From Prosapia bicincta (taxonomy: Eukaryota; Arthropoda; Insecta; Hemiptera; Cercopidae): a stretch of 64,000 nucleotides of DNA. The notes under the pieces are model-generated. The model worked only from the letters and a program-made list of their open reading frames with translations, made no database searches and was not told the origin of the DNA. Below are positions 37,661-51,492 of this stretch, one piece after another. Position numbers and translations under genes: made by a program. The stretch spans positions 6,475,001 to 6,539,000 of the forward strand of contig JBAIZL010000006.1 of assembly GCA_036971475.1 (NCBI GenBank), in the 5' to 3' direction. How positions within the stretch are numbered: position 1 is the first letter of the stretch; each line of letters starts with the position of its first letter.

Positions 37661-40600
37661 TCTATCAAGTAGCTTTGCTTTCTACTGGAAGTGATTTATG
37701 CCTTGTAAATTTGCAATTTGTATATTGCTTGTATCGAAACATACTTCAGGGCTAAATAAATAAAGTTGATAATTTGTTTTTATCTTTCAAGTAGCTTTGC
37801 TTTCTACTGGAAGTGATTTATGCCTAGTAAATTTGCAATTTGTATATTGCTTGTATCGAAACATACTTCAGGGCTAAATAAATAAGGTTGATAATTTGTT
37901 TTTATCTTTCAAGTAGCTTTGCTTTCTACTGGAAGTGATTTATGCCTAGTAAATTTGCAATTTGTATATTGCTTGTATCGAAACATACTTCAGGGCTAAA
38001 TAAATAAAGTTGATAATTTGTTTTTATCTTTCAAGTAGCTTTGCTTTCTACTGGAAGTGATTTATGCCTTGTATACTTGCAATCTGTATATTGCTTGTAT
38101 CGAAACATACTTCAGGGCTAAATAAATAAAGTTGATAATTTGTTTTTATCTTTCAAGTAGCTTTGCTTTCTACTGGAAGTGATTTATGCCTTGTAAATTT
38201 GCAATCTGTATATTGCTTGTATCGAAACATACTTCAGGGCTAAATAAATAAAGTTGATAATTTGTTTTTATCTTTCAAGTAGCTTTGCTTTCTACTGGAA
38301 GTGATTTATGCCTTGTATACTTGCAATCTGTATATTGCTTGTATCGAAACATACTTCAGGGCTAAATAAATAAGGTTGATAATTTGTTTTTATCTTTCAA
38401 GTAGCTTTGCTTTCTACTGGAAGTGATTTATGCCTTGTAAATTTGCAATCTGTATATTGCTTGTATCGAAACATACTTCAGGGCTAAATAAATAAGGTTG
38501 ATAATTTGTTTTTATCGTTCAAGTAGCTTTGCTTTCTACTGGAAGTGATTTATGCCTTGTAAATTTGCAATTTGTATATTGCTTGTATCGAAACATACTT
38601 CAGGGCTAAATAAATAAAGTTGATAATTTGTTTTTATCTTTCAAGTAGCTTTGCTTTCTACTGGAAGTGATTTATGCCTAGTATATTTGCAATTTATATA
38701 TTGTTTGTATCGAAACATACTTCAGGGCTAAATAAATAAAGTTGATAATTTGTTTTTATCTTTCAAGTAGCTTTGCTTTCTACTGGAAGTGATTTATGCC
38801 TAGTATATTTGCAATTTGTATATTGGTTGTATCGAAACATACTTCAGGGCTAAATAAATAAAGTTGATAATTTGTTTTTATCTTTCAAGTAGCTTTGCTT
38901 TCTACTGGAAGTGGTTTATGCCTAGTATATTTGCAATTTGTATATTGGTTGTATCGAAACATACTTCAGGGCTAAATAAATAAAGTTGATAATTTGTTTT
39001 TATCTTTCAAGTAGCTTTGCTTTCTACTGGAAGTGATTTATGCCTTGTAAATTTGCAATTTGTATATTGCTTGTATCGAAACATACTTCAGGGCTAAATA
39101 AATAAAGTTGATAATTTGTTTTTATCTTTCAAGTAGCTTTGCTTTCTACTGGAAGTGATTTATGCCTTGTAAATTTGCAATTTGTATATTGCTTGTATCG
39201 AAACATACTTCAAGGCTAAATAAATAAAGTTGATAATTTGTTTTTATCGTTCAAGTAGCTTTGCTTTCTACTGGAAGTGATTTATGCCTTGTAAATTTGC
39301 AATCTGTATATTGCTTGTATCGAAACATACTTCAGGGCTAAATAAATAAAGTTGATAATTTGTTTTTATCGTTCAAGTAGCTTTGCTTTCTACTGGAAGT
39401 GATTTATGCCTTGTAAATTTGCAATTTGTATATTGCTTGTATCGAAACATACTTCAGGGCTAAATAAATAAAGTTGATAATTTGTTTTTATCTTTCAAGT
39501 AGCTTTGCTTTCTACTGGAAGTGATTTATGCCTAGTATATTTGCAATTTATATATTGTTTGTATCGAAACATACTTCAGGGCTAAATAAATAAAGTTGAT
39601 AATTTGTTTTTATCTTTCAAGTAGCTTTGCTTTCTACTGGAAGTGATTTATGCCTAGTATATTTGCAATTTGTATATTGGTTGTATCGAAACATACTTCA
39701 GGGCTAAATAAATAAAGTTGATAATTTGTTTTTATCTTTCAAGTAGCTTTGCTTTCTACTGGAAGTGATTTATGCCTTGTAAATTTGCAATTTGTATATT
39801 GCTTGTATCGAAACATACTTCAGGGCTAAATAAATAAAGTTGATAATTTGTTTTTATCTTTCAAGTAGCTTTGCTTTCTACTGGAAGTAATTTATGTCTT
39901 GTAAATTTGCAATTTGTATATTGCTTGTATCGAAACATACTTCAGGGCTAAATAAATAAAGTTGATAATTTGTTTTTATCTTTCAAGTAGCTTTGCTTTC
40001 TACTGGAAGTGATTTATGCCTTGTAAATTTGCAATTTGTATATTGCTTGTATCGAAACATACTTCAAGGCTAAATAAATAAAGTTGATAATTTGTTTTTA
40101 TCGTTCAAGTAGCTTTGCTTTCTACTGGAAGTGATTTATGCCTTGTAAATTTGCAATTTGTATATTGCTTGTATCTAAACATACTTCAGGGCTAAATAAA
40201 TAAAGTTGATAATTTGTTTTTATCGTTCAAGTAGCTTTGCTTTCTACTGGAAGTGATTTATGCCTTGTAAATTTGCAATTTGTATATTGCTTGTATCGAA
40301 ACATACTTCAGGGCTAAATAAATAAAGTTGATAATTTGTTTTTATCGTTCAAGTAGCTTTGCTTTCTACTGGAAGTGATTTATGCCTTGTAAATTTGCAA
40401 TTTGTATATTGCTTGTATCGAAACATACTTCAGGGCTAAATAAATAAAGTTGATAATTTGTTTTTATCGTTCAAGTAGCTTTGCTTTCTACTGGAAGTGA
40501 TTTATGCCTTGTAAATTTGCAATTTGTATATTGCTTGTATCGAAACATACTTCAGGGCTAAATAAATAAAGTTGATAATTTGTTTTTATCGTTCAAGTAG

Positions 40601-43600
40601 CTTTGCTTTCTACTGGAAGTGATTTATGCCTTGTAAATTTGCAATCTGTATATTGCTTGTATCGAAACATACTTCAGGGCTAAATAAATAAAGTTGATAA
40701 TTTGTTTTTATCGTTCAAGTAGCTTTGCTTTCTACTGGAAGTGATTTATGCCTAGTATACTTGCAATCTGTATATTGCTTGTATCGAAACATACTTCAGG
40801 GCTAAATAAATAAGGTTGATAATTTGTTTTTTATCTTTCAAGTAGCTTTGCTTTCTACTGGAAGTGATTTATGCCTAGTATATTTGCAATTTATATATTG
40901 TTTGTATCGAAACATACTTCAGGGCTAAATAAATAAAGTTGATAATTTGTTTTTATCTTTCAAGTAGCTTTGCTTTCTACTGGAAGTGATTTATGCCTAG
41001 TATATTTGCAATTTGTATATTGGTTGTATCGAAACATACTTCAGGGCTAAATAAATAAAGTTGATAATTTGTTTTTATCTTTCAAGTAGCTTTGCTTTCT
41101 ACTGGAAGTGATTTATGCCTAGTATATTTGCAATTTGTATATTGGTTGTATCGAAACATACTTCAGGGCTAAATAAATAAAGTTGATAATTTGTTTTTAT
41201 CTTTCAAGTAGCTTTGCTTTCTACTGGAAGTGATTTATGCCTTGTAAATTTGCAATTTGTATATTGCTTGTATCGAAACATACTTCAGGGCTAAATAAAT
41301 AAAGTTGATAATTTGTTTTTATCTTTCAAGTAGCTTTGCTTTCTACTGGAAGTGATTTATGCCTTGTAAATTTGCAATTTGTATATTGCTTGTATCGAAA
41401 CATACTTCAAGGCTAAATAAATAAAGTTGATAATTTGTTTTTATCGTTCAAGTAGCTTTGCTTTCTACTGGAAGTGATTTATGCCTTGTAAATTTGCAAT
41501 CTGTATATTGCTTGTATCGAAACATACTTCAGGGCTAAATAAATAAAGTTGATAATTTGTTTTTATCGTTCAAGTAGCTTTGCTTTCTACTGGAAGTGAT
41601 TTATGCCTTGTAAATTTGCAATTTGTATATTGCTTGTATCGAAACATACTTCAGGGCTAAATAAATAAAGTTGATAATTTGTTTTTATCTTTCAAGTAGC
41701 TTTGCTTTCTACTGGAAGTGATTTATGCCTAGTATATTTGCAATTTATATATTGTTTGTATCGAAACATACTTCAGGGCTAAATAAATAAAGTTGATAAT
41801 TTGTTTTTATCTTTCAAGTAGCTTTGCTTTCTACTGGAAGTGATTTATGCCTAGTATATTTGCAATTTGTATATTGGTTGTATCGAAACATACTTCAGGG
41901 CTAAATAAATAAAGTTGATAATTTGTTTTTATCTTTCAAGTAGCTTTGCTTTCTACTGGAAGTGATTTATGCCTTGTAAATTTGCAATTTGTATATTGCT
42001 TGTATCGAAACATACTTCAGGGCTAAATAAATAAAGTTGATAATTTGTTTTTATCTTTCAAGTAGCTTTGCTTTCTACTGGAAGTAATTTATGTCTTGTA
42101 AATTTGCAATTTGTATATTGCTTGTATCGAAACATACTTCAAGGCTAAATAAATAAAGTTGATAATTTGTTTTTATCGTTCAAGTAGCTTTGCTTTCTAC
42201 TGGAAGTGATTTATGCCTTGTAAATTTGCAATTTGTATATTGCTTGTATCTAAACATACTTCAGGGCTAAATAAATAAAGTTGATAATTTGTTTTTATCG
42301 TTCAAGTAGCTTTGCTTTCTACTGGAAGTGATTTATGCCTTGTAAATTTGCAATTTGTATATTGCTTGTATCGAAACATACTTCAGGGCTAAATAAATAA
42401 AGTTGATAATTTGTTTTTATCGTTCAAGTAGCTTTGCTTTCTACTGGAAGTGATTTATGCCTTGTAAATTTGCAATTTGTATATTGCTTGTATCGAAACA
42501 TACTTCAGGGCTAAATAAATAAAGTTGATAATTTGTTTTTATCGTTCAAGTAGCTTTGCTTTCTACTGGAAGTGATTTATGCCTTGTAAATTTGCAATTT
42601 GTATATTGCTTGTATCGAAACATACTTCAGGGCTAAATAAATAAAGTTGATAATTTGTTTTTATCGTTCAAGTAGCTTTGCTTTCTACTGGAAGTGATTT
42701 ATGCCTTGTAAATTTGCAATCTGTATATTGCTTGTATCGAAACATACTTCAGGGCTAAATAAATAAAGTTGATAATTTGTTTTTATCGTTCAAGTAGCTT
42801 TGCTTTCTACTGGAAGTGATTTATGCCTAGTATACTTGCAATCTGTATATTGCTTGTATCGAAACATACTTCAGGGCTAAATAAATAAGGTTGATAATTT
42901 GTTTTTTATCTTTCAAGTAGCTTTGCTTTCTACTGGAAGTGATTTATGCCTAGTATACTTGCAATCTGTATATTGCTTGTATCGAAACATACTTCAGGGC
43001 TAAATAAATAAAGTCGATAATTTGTTTTTATCTTTCAAGTAGCTTTGCTTTCTACTGGAAGTGATTTATGCCTTGTATACTTGCAATCTGTATATTGCTT
43101 GTATCGAAACATACTTCAGGGCTAAATAAATAAGGTTGATAATTTGTTTTTATCTTTCAAGTAGCTTTGCTTTCTACTGGAAGTGATTTATGCCTTGTAA
43201 ATTTGCAATCTGTATATTGCTTGTATCGAAACATACTTCAGGGCTAAATAAATAAGGTTGATAATTTGTTTTTATCTTTCAAGTAGCTTTGCTTTCTACT
43301 GGAAGTGATTTATGCCTTGTAAATTTGCAATTTGTATATTGCTTGTATCGAAACATACTTCAGGGCTAAATAAATAAAGTTGATAATTTGTTTTTATCTT
43401 TCAAGTAGCTTTGCTTTCTACTGGAAGTGATTTATGCCTAGTATATTTGCAATTTATATATTGTTTGTATCGAAACATACTTCAGGGCTAAATAAATAAA
43501 GTTGATAATTTGTTTTTATCTTTCAAGTAGCTTTGCTTTCTACTGGAAGTGATTTATGCCTAGTATATTTGCAATTTGTATATTGGTTGTATCGAAACAT

Positions 43601-46600
43601 ACTTCAGGGCTAAATAAATAAAGTTGATAATTTGTTTTTATCTTTCAAGTAGCTTTGCTTTCTACTGGAAGTGATTTATGCCTAGTATATTTGCAATTTG
43701 TATATTGGTTGTATCGAAACATACTTCAGGGCTAAATAAATAAAGTTGATAATTTGTTTTTATCTTTCAAGTAGCTTTGCTTTCTACTGGAAGTGATTTA
43801 TGCCTTGTAAATTTGCAATTTGTATATTGCTTGTATCGAAACATACTTCAGGGCTAAATAAATAAAGTTGATAATTTGTTTTTATCTTTCAAGTAGCTTT
43901 GCTTTCTACTGGAAGTGATTTATGCCTTGTAAATTTGCAATTTGTATATTGCTTGTATCGAAACATACTTCAAGGCTAAATAAATAAAGTTGATAATTTG
44001 TTTTTATCGTTCAAGTAGCTTTGCTTTCTACTGGAAGTGATTTATGCCTTGTAAATTTGCAATCTGTATATTGCTTGTATCGAAACATACTTCAGTACTA
44101 AATAAATAAAGTTGATAATTTGTTTTTATCGTTCAAGTAGCTTTGCTTTCTACTGGAAGTGATTTATGCCTTGTAAATTTGCAATTTGTATATTGCTTGT
44201 ATCGAAACATACTTCAGGGCTAAATAAATAAAGTTGATAATTTGTTTTTATCTTTCAAGTAGCTTTGCTTTCTACTGGAAGTGATTTATGCCTAGTATAT
44301 TTGCAATTTATATATTGTTTGTATCGAAACATACTTCAGGGCTAAATAAATAAAGTTGATAATTTGTTTTTATCTTTCAAGTAGCTTTGCTTTCTACTGG
44401 AAGTGATTTATGCCTAGTATATTTGCAATTTGTATATTGGTTGTATCGAAACATACTTCAGGGCTAAATAAATAAAGTTGATAATTTGTTTTTATCTTTC
44501 AAGTAGCTTTGCTTTCTACTGGAAGTGATTTATGCCTAGTATATTTGCAATTTGTATATTGGTTGTATCGAAACATACTTCAGGGCTAAATAAATAAAGT
44601 TGATAATTTGTTTTTATCTTTCAAGTAGCTTTGCTTTCTACTGGAAGTGATTTATGCCTTGTAAATTTGCAATTTGTATATTGCTTGTATCGAAACATAC
44701 TTCAGGGCTAAATAAATAAAGTTGATAATTTGTTTTTATCTTTCAAGTAGCTTTGCTTTCTACTGGAAGTAATTTATGTCTTGTAAATTTGCAATTTGTA
44801 TATTGCTTGTATCGAAACATACTTCAGGGCTAAATAAATAAAGTTGATAATTTGTTTTTATCTTTCAAGTAGCTTTGCTTTCTACTGGAAGTGATTTATG
44901 CCTTGTAAATTTGCAATTTGTATATTGCTTGTATCGAAACATACTTCAAGGCTAAATAAATAAAGTTGATAATTTGTTTTTATCGTTCAAGTAGCTTTGC
45001 TTTCTACTGGAAGTGATTTATGCCTTGTAAATTTGCAATTTGTATATTGCTTGTATCGAAACATACTTCAGGGCTAAATAAATAAAGTTGATAATTTGTT
45101 TTTATCGTTCAAGTAGCTTTGCTTTCTACTGGAAGTGATTTATGCCTTGTAAATTTGCAATTTGTATATTGCTTGTATCGAAACATACTTCAGGGCTAAA
45201 TAAATAAAGTTGATAATTTGTTTTTATCGTTCAAGTAGCTTTGCTTTCTACTGGAAGTGATTTATGCCTTGTAAATTTGCAATTTGTATATTGCTTGTAT
45301 CGAAACATACTTCAGGGCTAAATAAATAAAGTTGATAATTTGTTTTTATCGTTCAAGTAGCTTTGCTTTCTACTGGAAGTGATTTATGCCTTGTAAATTT
45401 GCAATCTGTATATTGCTTGTATCGAAACATACTTCAGGGCTAAATAAATAAAGTTGATAATTTGTTTTTATCGTTCAAGTAGCTTTGCTTTCTACTGGAA
45501 GTGATTTATGCCTTGTAAATTTGCAATCTGTATATTGCTTGTATCGAAACATACTTCAGGGCTAAATAAATAAGGTTGATAATTTGTTTTTTATCTTTCA
45601 AGTAGCTTTGCTTTCTACTGGAAGTGATTTATGCCTAGTATACTTGCAATCTGTATATTGCTTGTATCGAAACATACTTCAGGGCTAAATAAATAAGGTT
45701 GATAATTTGTTTTTTATCTTTCAAGTAGCTTTGCTTTCTACTGGAAGTGATTTATGCCTAGTATACTTGCAATCTGTATATTGCTTGTATCGAAACATAC
45801 TTCAGGGCTAAATAAATAAGGTTGATAATTTGTTTTTATCTTTCAAGTAGCTTTGCTTTCTACTGGAAGTGATTTATGCCTAGTATACTTGCAATCTGTA
45901 TATTGCTTGTATCGAAACATACTTCAGGGCTAAATAAATAAGGTTGATAATTTGTTTTTTATCTTTCAAGTAGCTTTGCTTTCTACTGGAAGTGATTTAT
46001 GCCTAGTATACTTGCAATTTGTATATTGCTTGTATCGAAACATACTTCAGGGCTAAATAAATAAAGTTGATAATTTGTTTTTATCTTTCAAGTAGCTTTG
46101 CTTTCTACTGGAAGTGATTTATGCCTAGTATACTTGCAATTTGTATATTGCTTGTATCGAAACATACTTCAGGACTAAATAAATAAGGTTGATAATTTGT
46201 TTTTTATCTTTCAAGTAGCTTTGCTTTCTACTGGAAGTGATTTATGCCTAGTATACTTGCAATTTGTATATTGCTTGTATCGAAACATACTTCAGGGCTA
46301 AATAAATAAAGTTGATAATATGTTTTTATCTTTCAAGTAGCTTTGCTTTCTACTGGAAGTAATTTATGTCTTGTAAATTTGCAATCTGTATATTGCTTGT
46401 ATCGAAACATACTTCAGGGCTAAATAAATAAAGTTGATAATTTGTTTTTATCTTTCAAGTAGCTTTGCTTTCTACTGGAAGTGATTTATGCCTTATATAT
46501 TTGCAATTTATATATTGCTTGTATCGAAACATACTTCAGGGCTAAATAAATAAAGTTGATAATTTGTTTTTATCTTTCAAGTAGCTTTGCTTTCTACTGG

Positions 46601-46696
46601 AAGTGAATTATGCCTTGTATATTTGCAATTTGCATATTGCTTGTATCGAAACATACTTCAGGGCTAAATAAATAAAGTTGATAATTTGTTTTTATC
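37661..46696. repeat. 122-bp satellite array, ~74 units, with higher-order repeats
   Basis: A 122-bp unit starts TCTTTCAAGTAGCTTTGC and ends GTTGATAATTTGTTTTTA. Variation sits at fixed sites: CTTTCAAG or CGTTCAAG; TTGTAAATTT, TAGTATATTT or TAGTATACTT; TTGCTTG, TTGGTTG or TTGTTTG; AGGGCT or AAGGCT; an extra T in some copies makes 123 bp. The rare variant GCAATTTATATATTGTTTG falls at 38689, 39543, 40886, 41740, 43449 and 44303, that is three pairs each 854 bp (7 units) apart. Pairs repeat at 2197 and 2563 bp, showing larger blocks were copied. Each unit carries AAATAAATAAAG, which includes a polyadenylation-like AATAAA. No frame stays open. Confidence 0.97.
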
Positions 46697-47136
46697 TTGT
46701 ATTGCGATATAACGCTTTATTTTTAATTATATTGATTTTAGTGTTTTTAATTTCTTTTCTCTTTAACTTTTTTACTCCCATTAAAATCTCACTAAACCAC
46801 AGAAGGTATTTGAAAACTTTGCCCCCTATATCCCAGTCATTGGTCATGTCTAGTTATAGTCTTTATTTTTAAATAAACAGACGGACTAAAGTTTACATTA
46901 TTTGTAATGTTTCAATTTTTGGAACATCTGGATTAATTTTAAGCCAATAGAACAGATCATTATATATATTTTTTTATCTCCGCTCTACCCTTTTGCTCTA
47001 ATGCTTGACTTAAAATTTATTACTGGTATTTTTTTTTAATTTCTGAAATAGAAAAAGAAATGTTTATTACTCAACTAATAGATGACGATCAACTCCTAAA
47101 CCTTACCAGCATCATCCATAAACAAGCATTCTTCAA
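46697..47136. other. Unassigned AT-rich DNA
   Basis: Right flank of the 122-bp array. No repeat or gene is recognised. A 64-codon frame that starts in the last satellite unit is hydrophobic and not credible. Confidence 0.45.
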
Positions 47137-47582
47137 TTCCTTCTATTAGTTTACACTCTCCCTAAATTGTATATATATATATCTTGTTCACATTTTCAAT
47201 AGTTAATGAAATACTTTTTATTCATCCACTCAAATCAAATAAACTTCTTTAAACTTAAAGGGGGTGACATTTCATATTATTACAGTTTTTTTCAAGTATT
47301 ATATCTTAGTTAAATTTAAGTAATTAATTTTAGTTTCATATGGGAAAAAACGTTTCACAATAGGGGCAAGGTATGCAACATACTTAGGCATACTTCATCC
47401 CATTTGGCTTAAAATAAGTGATAACACCTGATCTCATAAAACAGCTGACTGTTATAGGTTATGTGGTAGAACAGCTGTTTCAAGCATAGGTTATGTTACT
47501 TTATTTATATTAATTGTAATTATTTATTAAAAAGTAACTAAAATAAAAAATTGTCTTTGTTGATCTAAGTAGGGATTGAGTT
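47137..47582 (-). mobile_element. Dispersed TCAATTCCT-family copy, short variant, inverted
   Basis: The plus strand starts TCAATTCCTTCTATTAG and ends CTAAGTAGGGATTGA, so the ends are imperfect inverted repeats about 12-15 bp long. Read on the minus strand it shares the ACATAACCTAT and CAGCTGTTTTATGAG middle with the 12340 copy. No coding capacity. This is the best-preserved short copy in the window. Confidence 0.75.
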
Positions 47583-48189
47583 TAAAAGTTTTTTGTTTCT
47601 AAGTTATTACTTGTTTCTTGCGAAACCTTTTTCCAGACAAATTGTTTATTTCGAGAGTCTTTTATTTACGTTTTCTCAATCGTTATTTCCAACCATTCTG
47701 CTGTGATGAAAGTACACTATTAGCAAGGAAAATCGATACTTGGCTGCAAGTAGGCGCGAGCCAAACATTTACTGTGTTTGCAAAGGTTTTTAATAGTTTT
47801 GTAAAACTACGCTCGGGCGTCCAGGTGGAATATTTCAGCCCGGCAGCCCCGCTCTGCTTCCGGTGACGGTTGTTTTAGGCCGTGTGATAGTTGTTTCAAC
47901 CTCAGACTTTAGCATCCAAATCTCAAGTTTCACCCACTCACCACTGTTTTCTTTATTGTTTTGACGCGCACGTCATTCTCTAATTAGAATGGTTTTATGG
48001 CGCCGGAGTTTGGCTAAATATTCCATACGAACAGGTGCAAACATACCTCGTTTGCTGAAAGCACGTCTCTGCCTTTTAGTGGTATTTAAACTTAGTGGGG
48101 CTCATTGAGCACAATTATAACTTGGAATCTTGTCCTGAAAGGACAAATGTCAAAAGTGCGATGGTTTACTTAGAAAAACAAGAAATAAA
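47583..48189. other. Unassigned DNA
   Basis: A moderately GC-rich patch at 47740-48060 has no recognisable frame, motif or repeat. Confidence 0.4.
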
Positions 48190-48410
48190 AAAATTTGAAA
48201 GTTAGTTTTTAAAGAGGTCAACAAATAAAAGTTTTACTCTAATTACTTTATAAATTATAATTAAAATTAATGTAAATGTGTAGCCTATATACATATGAGC
48301 GAATTACAATATTAAGTGGCAAAATAGAAAGCGAATTTCCTTGCAATTTTCCATTTCTTCCAGTACTCTCTTTGGCTTTGTAACAAACTACTGCTCTAAA
48401 TGAGTTTTAA
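48190..48410 (+). mobile_element. Dispersed-family fragment (5' part)
   Basis: The segment AATATTAAGTGGCAAAATAG, AAGCGAATTTCCTTGCAATT and TTCCATTTCTTCC matches the 5' part of the long copies at 53463 and 56365. The rest of the element is missing. Confidence 0.6.
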
Positions 48411-48910
48411 CAATATTAAGTTTATTCCATCTAAGACCTAATAGAAAAATTATAGAAAGAAACATATGTTTGTTTATTTTTCACATCAGTATAATTTTAA
48501 TTAGAAAATAAATCATATTCAGCCACTCAATTGTTTTATTTGCAGTACTTGGCTTAAAAAATTGAACTCCATTAGGATCTAATATTTTTTAATGTATTTT
48601 ATGTATTTTTATAATACAAATGATTGAAATAAAAACGTGCTGAAAATATGATGGGCAAAAATAAAATGTGTGGATCATTATAAAGTACTATGAAGGAAGG
48701 GTTAGATAAATCATTCTTTTTTTGACCTTTCTACAACCCTTCGTTTAGGTGGGACGAAGTGTCCGGCTAGACATAGTTGGTGATATTTCCGCTTACCCAG
48801 CCTAAGAGTTTCAAGTGCTATCCTAATCCTACCCATAAGAAACCCTTTCCCTGTCCTTGAAGGTAATAGTCAATCTGAATATTAGCCGTAAAAACATAAA
48901 TAATCTTATT

Positions 48911-49175
48911 TGATGTTACTTGATATCACAGCATATAATGAAAAGATAAATGACCACAGATATGCCAAAGACTAAAATGTCAGCTTAAATAGAAAAAAGA
49001 AATAGCTATAGATTAGTCAAAGACTAAAATATCAGCATACAATGAAACGAGAAATAGCTACAAACATGCCAAAGACTAAAATGTCAGCTTATCTATATAA
49101 GAGAAATAGCCATAGATTAGCCAAAGACTAAAATATTAGTCTATAATGAAAAAAGAAACGGCCGCAGATAAGCAA
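48911..49175 (+). repeat. ~53-bp minisatellite, ~5 diverged units
   Basis: Units share GCCAAAGACTAAAATGTCAG, then a CTTA/CATA variant, then GAAAAAAGAAATAGC. Clear anchors lie at 48963, 49016, 49068 and 49121, spaced 53, 52 and 53 bp. Units are diverged, so the array is old. Confidence 0.85.
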
Positions 49176-49339
49176 CAATAAACGATGTGACAAAACAAGA
49201 GTTTTGCAACATAAAGTCTTAATTGTATTGGCATTAAATAAGATATAAGCTAATTCCAATCCAGTTTCCACAGAGAAGCTGCCATTTAAAAGCATTAAAC
49301 TGAAGTATTGATTGTTAAATTTATTTGTTTCATGTTTAA

Positions 49340-49555
49340 TTCTCCACCCATTCTTTCCACTGTAGCTCAGCATTAATTATCCACCCATTCTGTCCACTGT
49401 AGCTCAGCATTAATTCTCCACCCATTCTGTCCACTGTAGCCCAGCATTAATTTTCCACCCATTCAGTCCACTGTAGCCCAGCATTAATTCTCCACCCATT
49501 CTGTCCACTGTAGCCCTGTAGCCCACTGTCCACTGTAGCCCACTGCATTACCCTT
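49340..49555 (+). repeat. 37-bp minisatellite, ~5 units
   Basis: CTCCACCCATTCTGTCCACT followed by GTAGCYCAGCATTAATT repeats with anchors CCACCC at 49344, 49381, 49418, 49455 and 49492. The right end collapses into short TGTAGCCC / TCCACTGTAGCCCACTG duplications at 49510-49545. Confidence 0.9.
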
Positions 49556-51060
49556 TGTCAAGGCACGTCGCCGTCGTCCAGGGACCTTGATTTATCATTA
49601 CAGGCGTCTTTGCGCAGTTTGAGTCGAATTTATTCCAAGTAATCCATGGTTTTAATACTTATTGGAACTACAGATCATCGGTGAATTCAAGAATTTCCCA
49701 TTCAACATAAGTCTTTACAAGGAAGCATTTCCTCAGTTAACTTTCACTGAATTTCTTTTATAATACTGCTTTCATTGCCTCTTGTTGATTGTAGTTAATT
49801 AAGAAAACTGTTAATTTCACTTTATCAGGAAAAGTTCTTTTAGTTTTACGATTCAGAGTTGATTAAATAAAAACAGATGACAAATCTTCATCAGAGTTTT
49901 AGATTCGCTATTCCCGATTCTCGCTGTCCGGTCTTTCCATTCTCAACCCACATTACGTTGTGTTTCATTTAATGATTTTCTAGTTAATTGAATCCAGTGT
50001 TACCTTGGAGACCATTTTAATAATTCTTTAGGCAGACTCTTTCCAACCTTTAGCTGAATATCTTGCATAAGAACACGTCTGTTCATCGAAAAACTAAAAA
50101 AAAGTTTAAAGTGTATCGCAAAAATTTTAAAAAATGTGTGAGAGACAAAGAAGGAAATAGTGTTTTGTTGAATTAGAAAGAACTTTAGAAAACCGTTAGC
50201 ACATTAGCAGCTGAAACAATGAAGCTCTGACATTACATAAAATGAATATTTACTCAAATGTATCTTGTAATGGAGCCCGAAATTACTTTACAAATGGTAC
50301 ATACATGGTTCAGAAATTTCACGCTTTAGATTTTTATAACATAATCTATCTTAACCAGATACTTTGTTGCTATAATATAACACAATAATATAGTGTAATG
50401 TTACGTTCCTAAGGGGATCCAGTAAATTATATGTCTATTCTAGACTAAATAACTATTTGTCAATTCACAAACTTTTAGGCTAATATTATTCACGCATGCA
50501 ACATTTATAAAAGCCTCCAAACACTGTTTTAGTTAGTTCTATTAATAACTGAGTTTGTAATAGTCTACACTTAACCAGCACAATCACTCTATCACTAAAG
50601 CTTTAACTCTTCTCACTACATTGTAATCACTCAACCACAATCTCGCTTAAACCCCCTTTCTACCGACTTGTATATTCTAATAATTTCCATCCGCTCTAAT
50701 TCTAGAAGGCTCTAGCTTTTTCGAGGCGGCATGCTGTTGTGTCCGCAAAAACATGAAAGTACTTGTACTTATTAAGGCGTATGTCTTAAATCAAGAGTGG
50801 GATCTTACACGTTAGAGTACCATAGTACAGTTATACGTAAATACTTCTTTCTTACAAGATTAAGATTAAAACGTGATTGTTACAAACATTATCATTTGTG
50901 TAACTTTTCTCTAATTTAATTCAATTTGTTTAGGCTCTTCAAATTGCCTGATTCTTGTTTAGAACTCGTGTTTGATTAAAATATGTGTGAAAAGAAATAG
51001 AATCGATGTTTTATACCATTTGGTCATCAATTACCAACAAAATTCAAGAGTATTACCAAG
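49556..51060. other. Unassigned AT-rich DNA
   Basis: About 1.5 kb without a defensible gene, RNA gene or repeat. Confidence 0.45.
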
Positions 51061-51063
51061 ATA

Positions 51064-51480
51064 TTCTATTAATATAAGTTGTTAAATTGTTAATTTACAC
51101 TTGAAGGAAACGTTTTCATCTTACGATTTCTTCAGCCTCGCGTTTCTGCCGCTAGGATTGCTGCAGTTGTGCTTTTCGATACCAATTTTTTAAAGTTATA
51201 CGTGATGTGACGAAGAGTATGTGTGATCTGTGTCGTGTTTGTTCATTTAGTATGCCATTTTTATATGTGTTGCTATTTTTGTATATTTCATATTGTTCTA
51301 GTGTTTGAAATTTGTGGCCTTTGTTGCATGTGTGAAGGATGCTCATGTTATTTCCCATTCTATTACATGAGTGGTTAGTGTCTATGAGGTGACCTGCGAA
51401 GGTAGATTCACTAGAAGTGTGTAGTGCATTTATATCTTTCAGTGAAAGATCTGCCTGTTTGGCCAATATAAAACTTATTT
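51064..51480 (-). pseudogene. Penelope-like retroelement GIY-YIG endonuclease fragment, left copy
   Basis: On the minus strand the sequence starts with CTN, then TGA where the second Cys codon should be, then NKFYIGQTGRSFTERYK. This is the YIG part of a GIY-YIG nuclease, with the Cys pair that in Penelope-like elements sits beside that core. After a frame change the rest is readable as FAGHLIDTNHSC and then MSILHTCNKGHKFQTLEQYE, the usual downstream region. The TGA and the frameshift show it is dead. The reverse transcriptase part is absent. An inverted copy lies at 52050-52471. Membership in the Penelope-like group is from motif pattern and not from a search. Confidence 0.75.
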
Positions 51481-51492
51481 CAATTGGTGCAT

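Noticed and set aside
37661..46696. CRISPR-like array
   Set aside because: Units are contiguous 122-bp tandem repeats without unique spacers, in a eukaryotic context.
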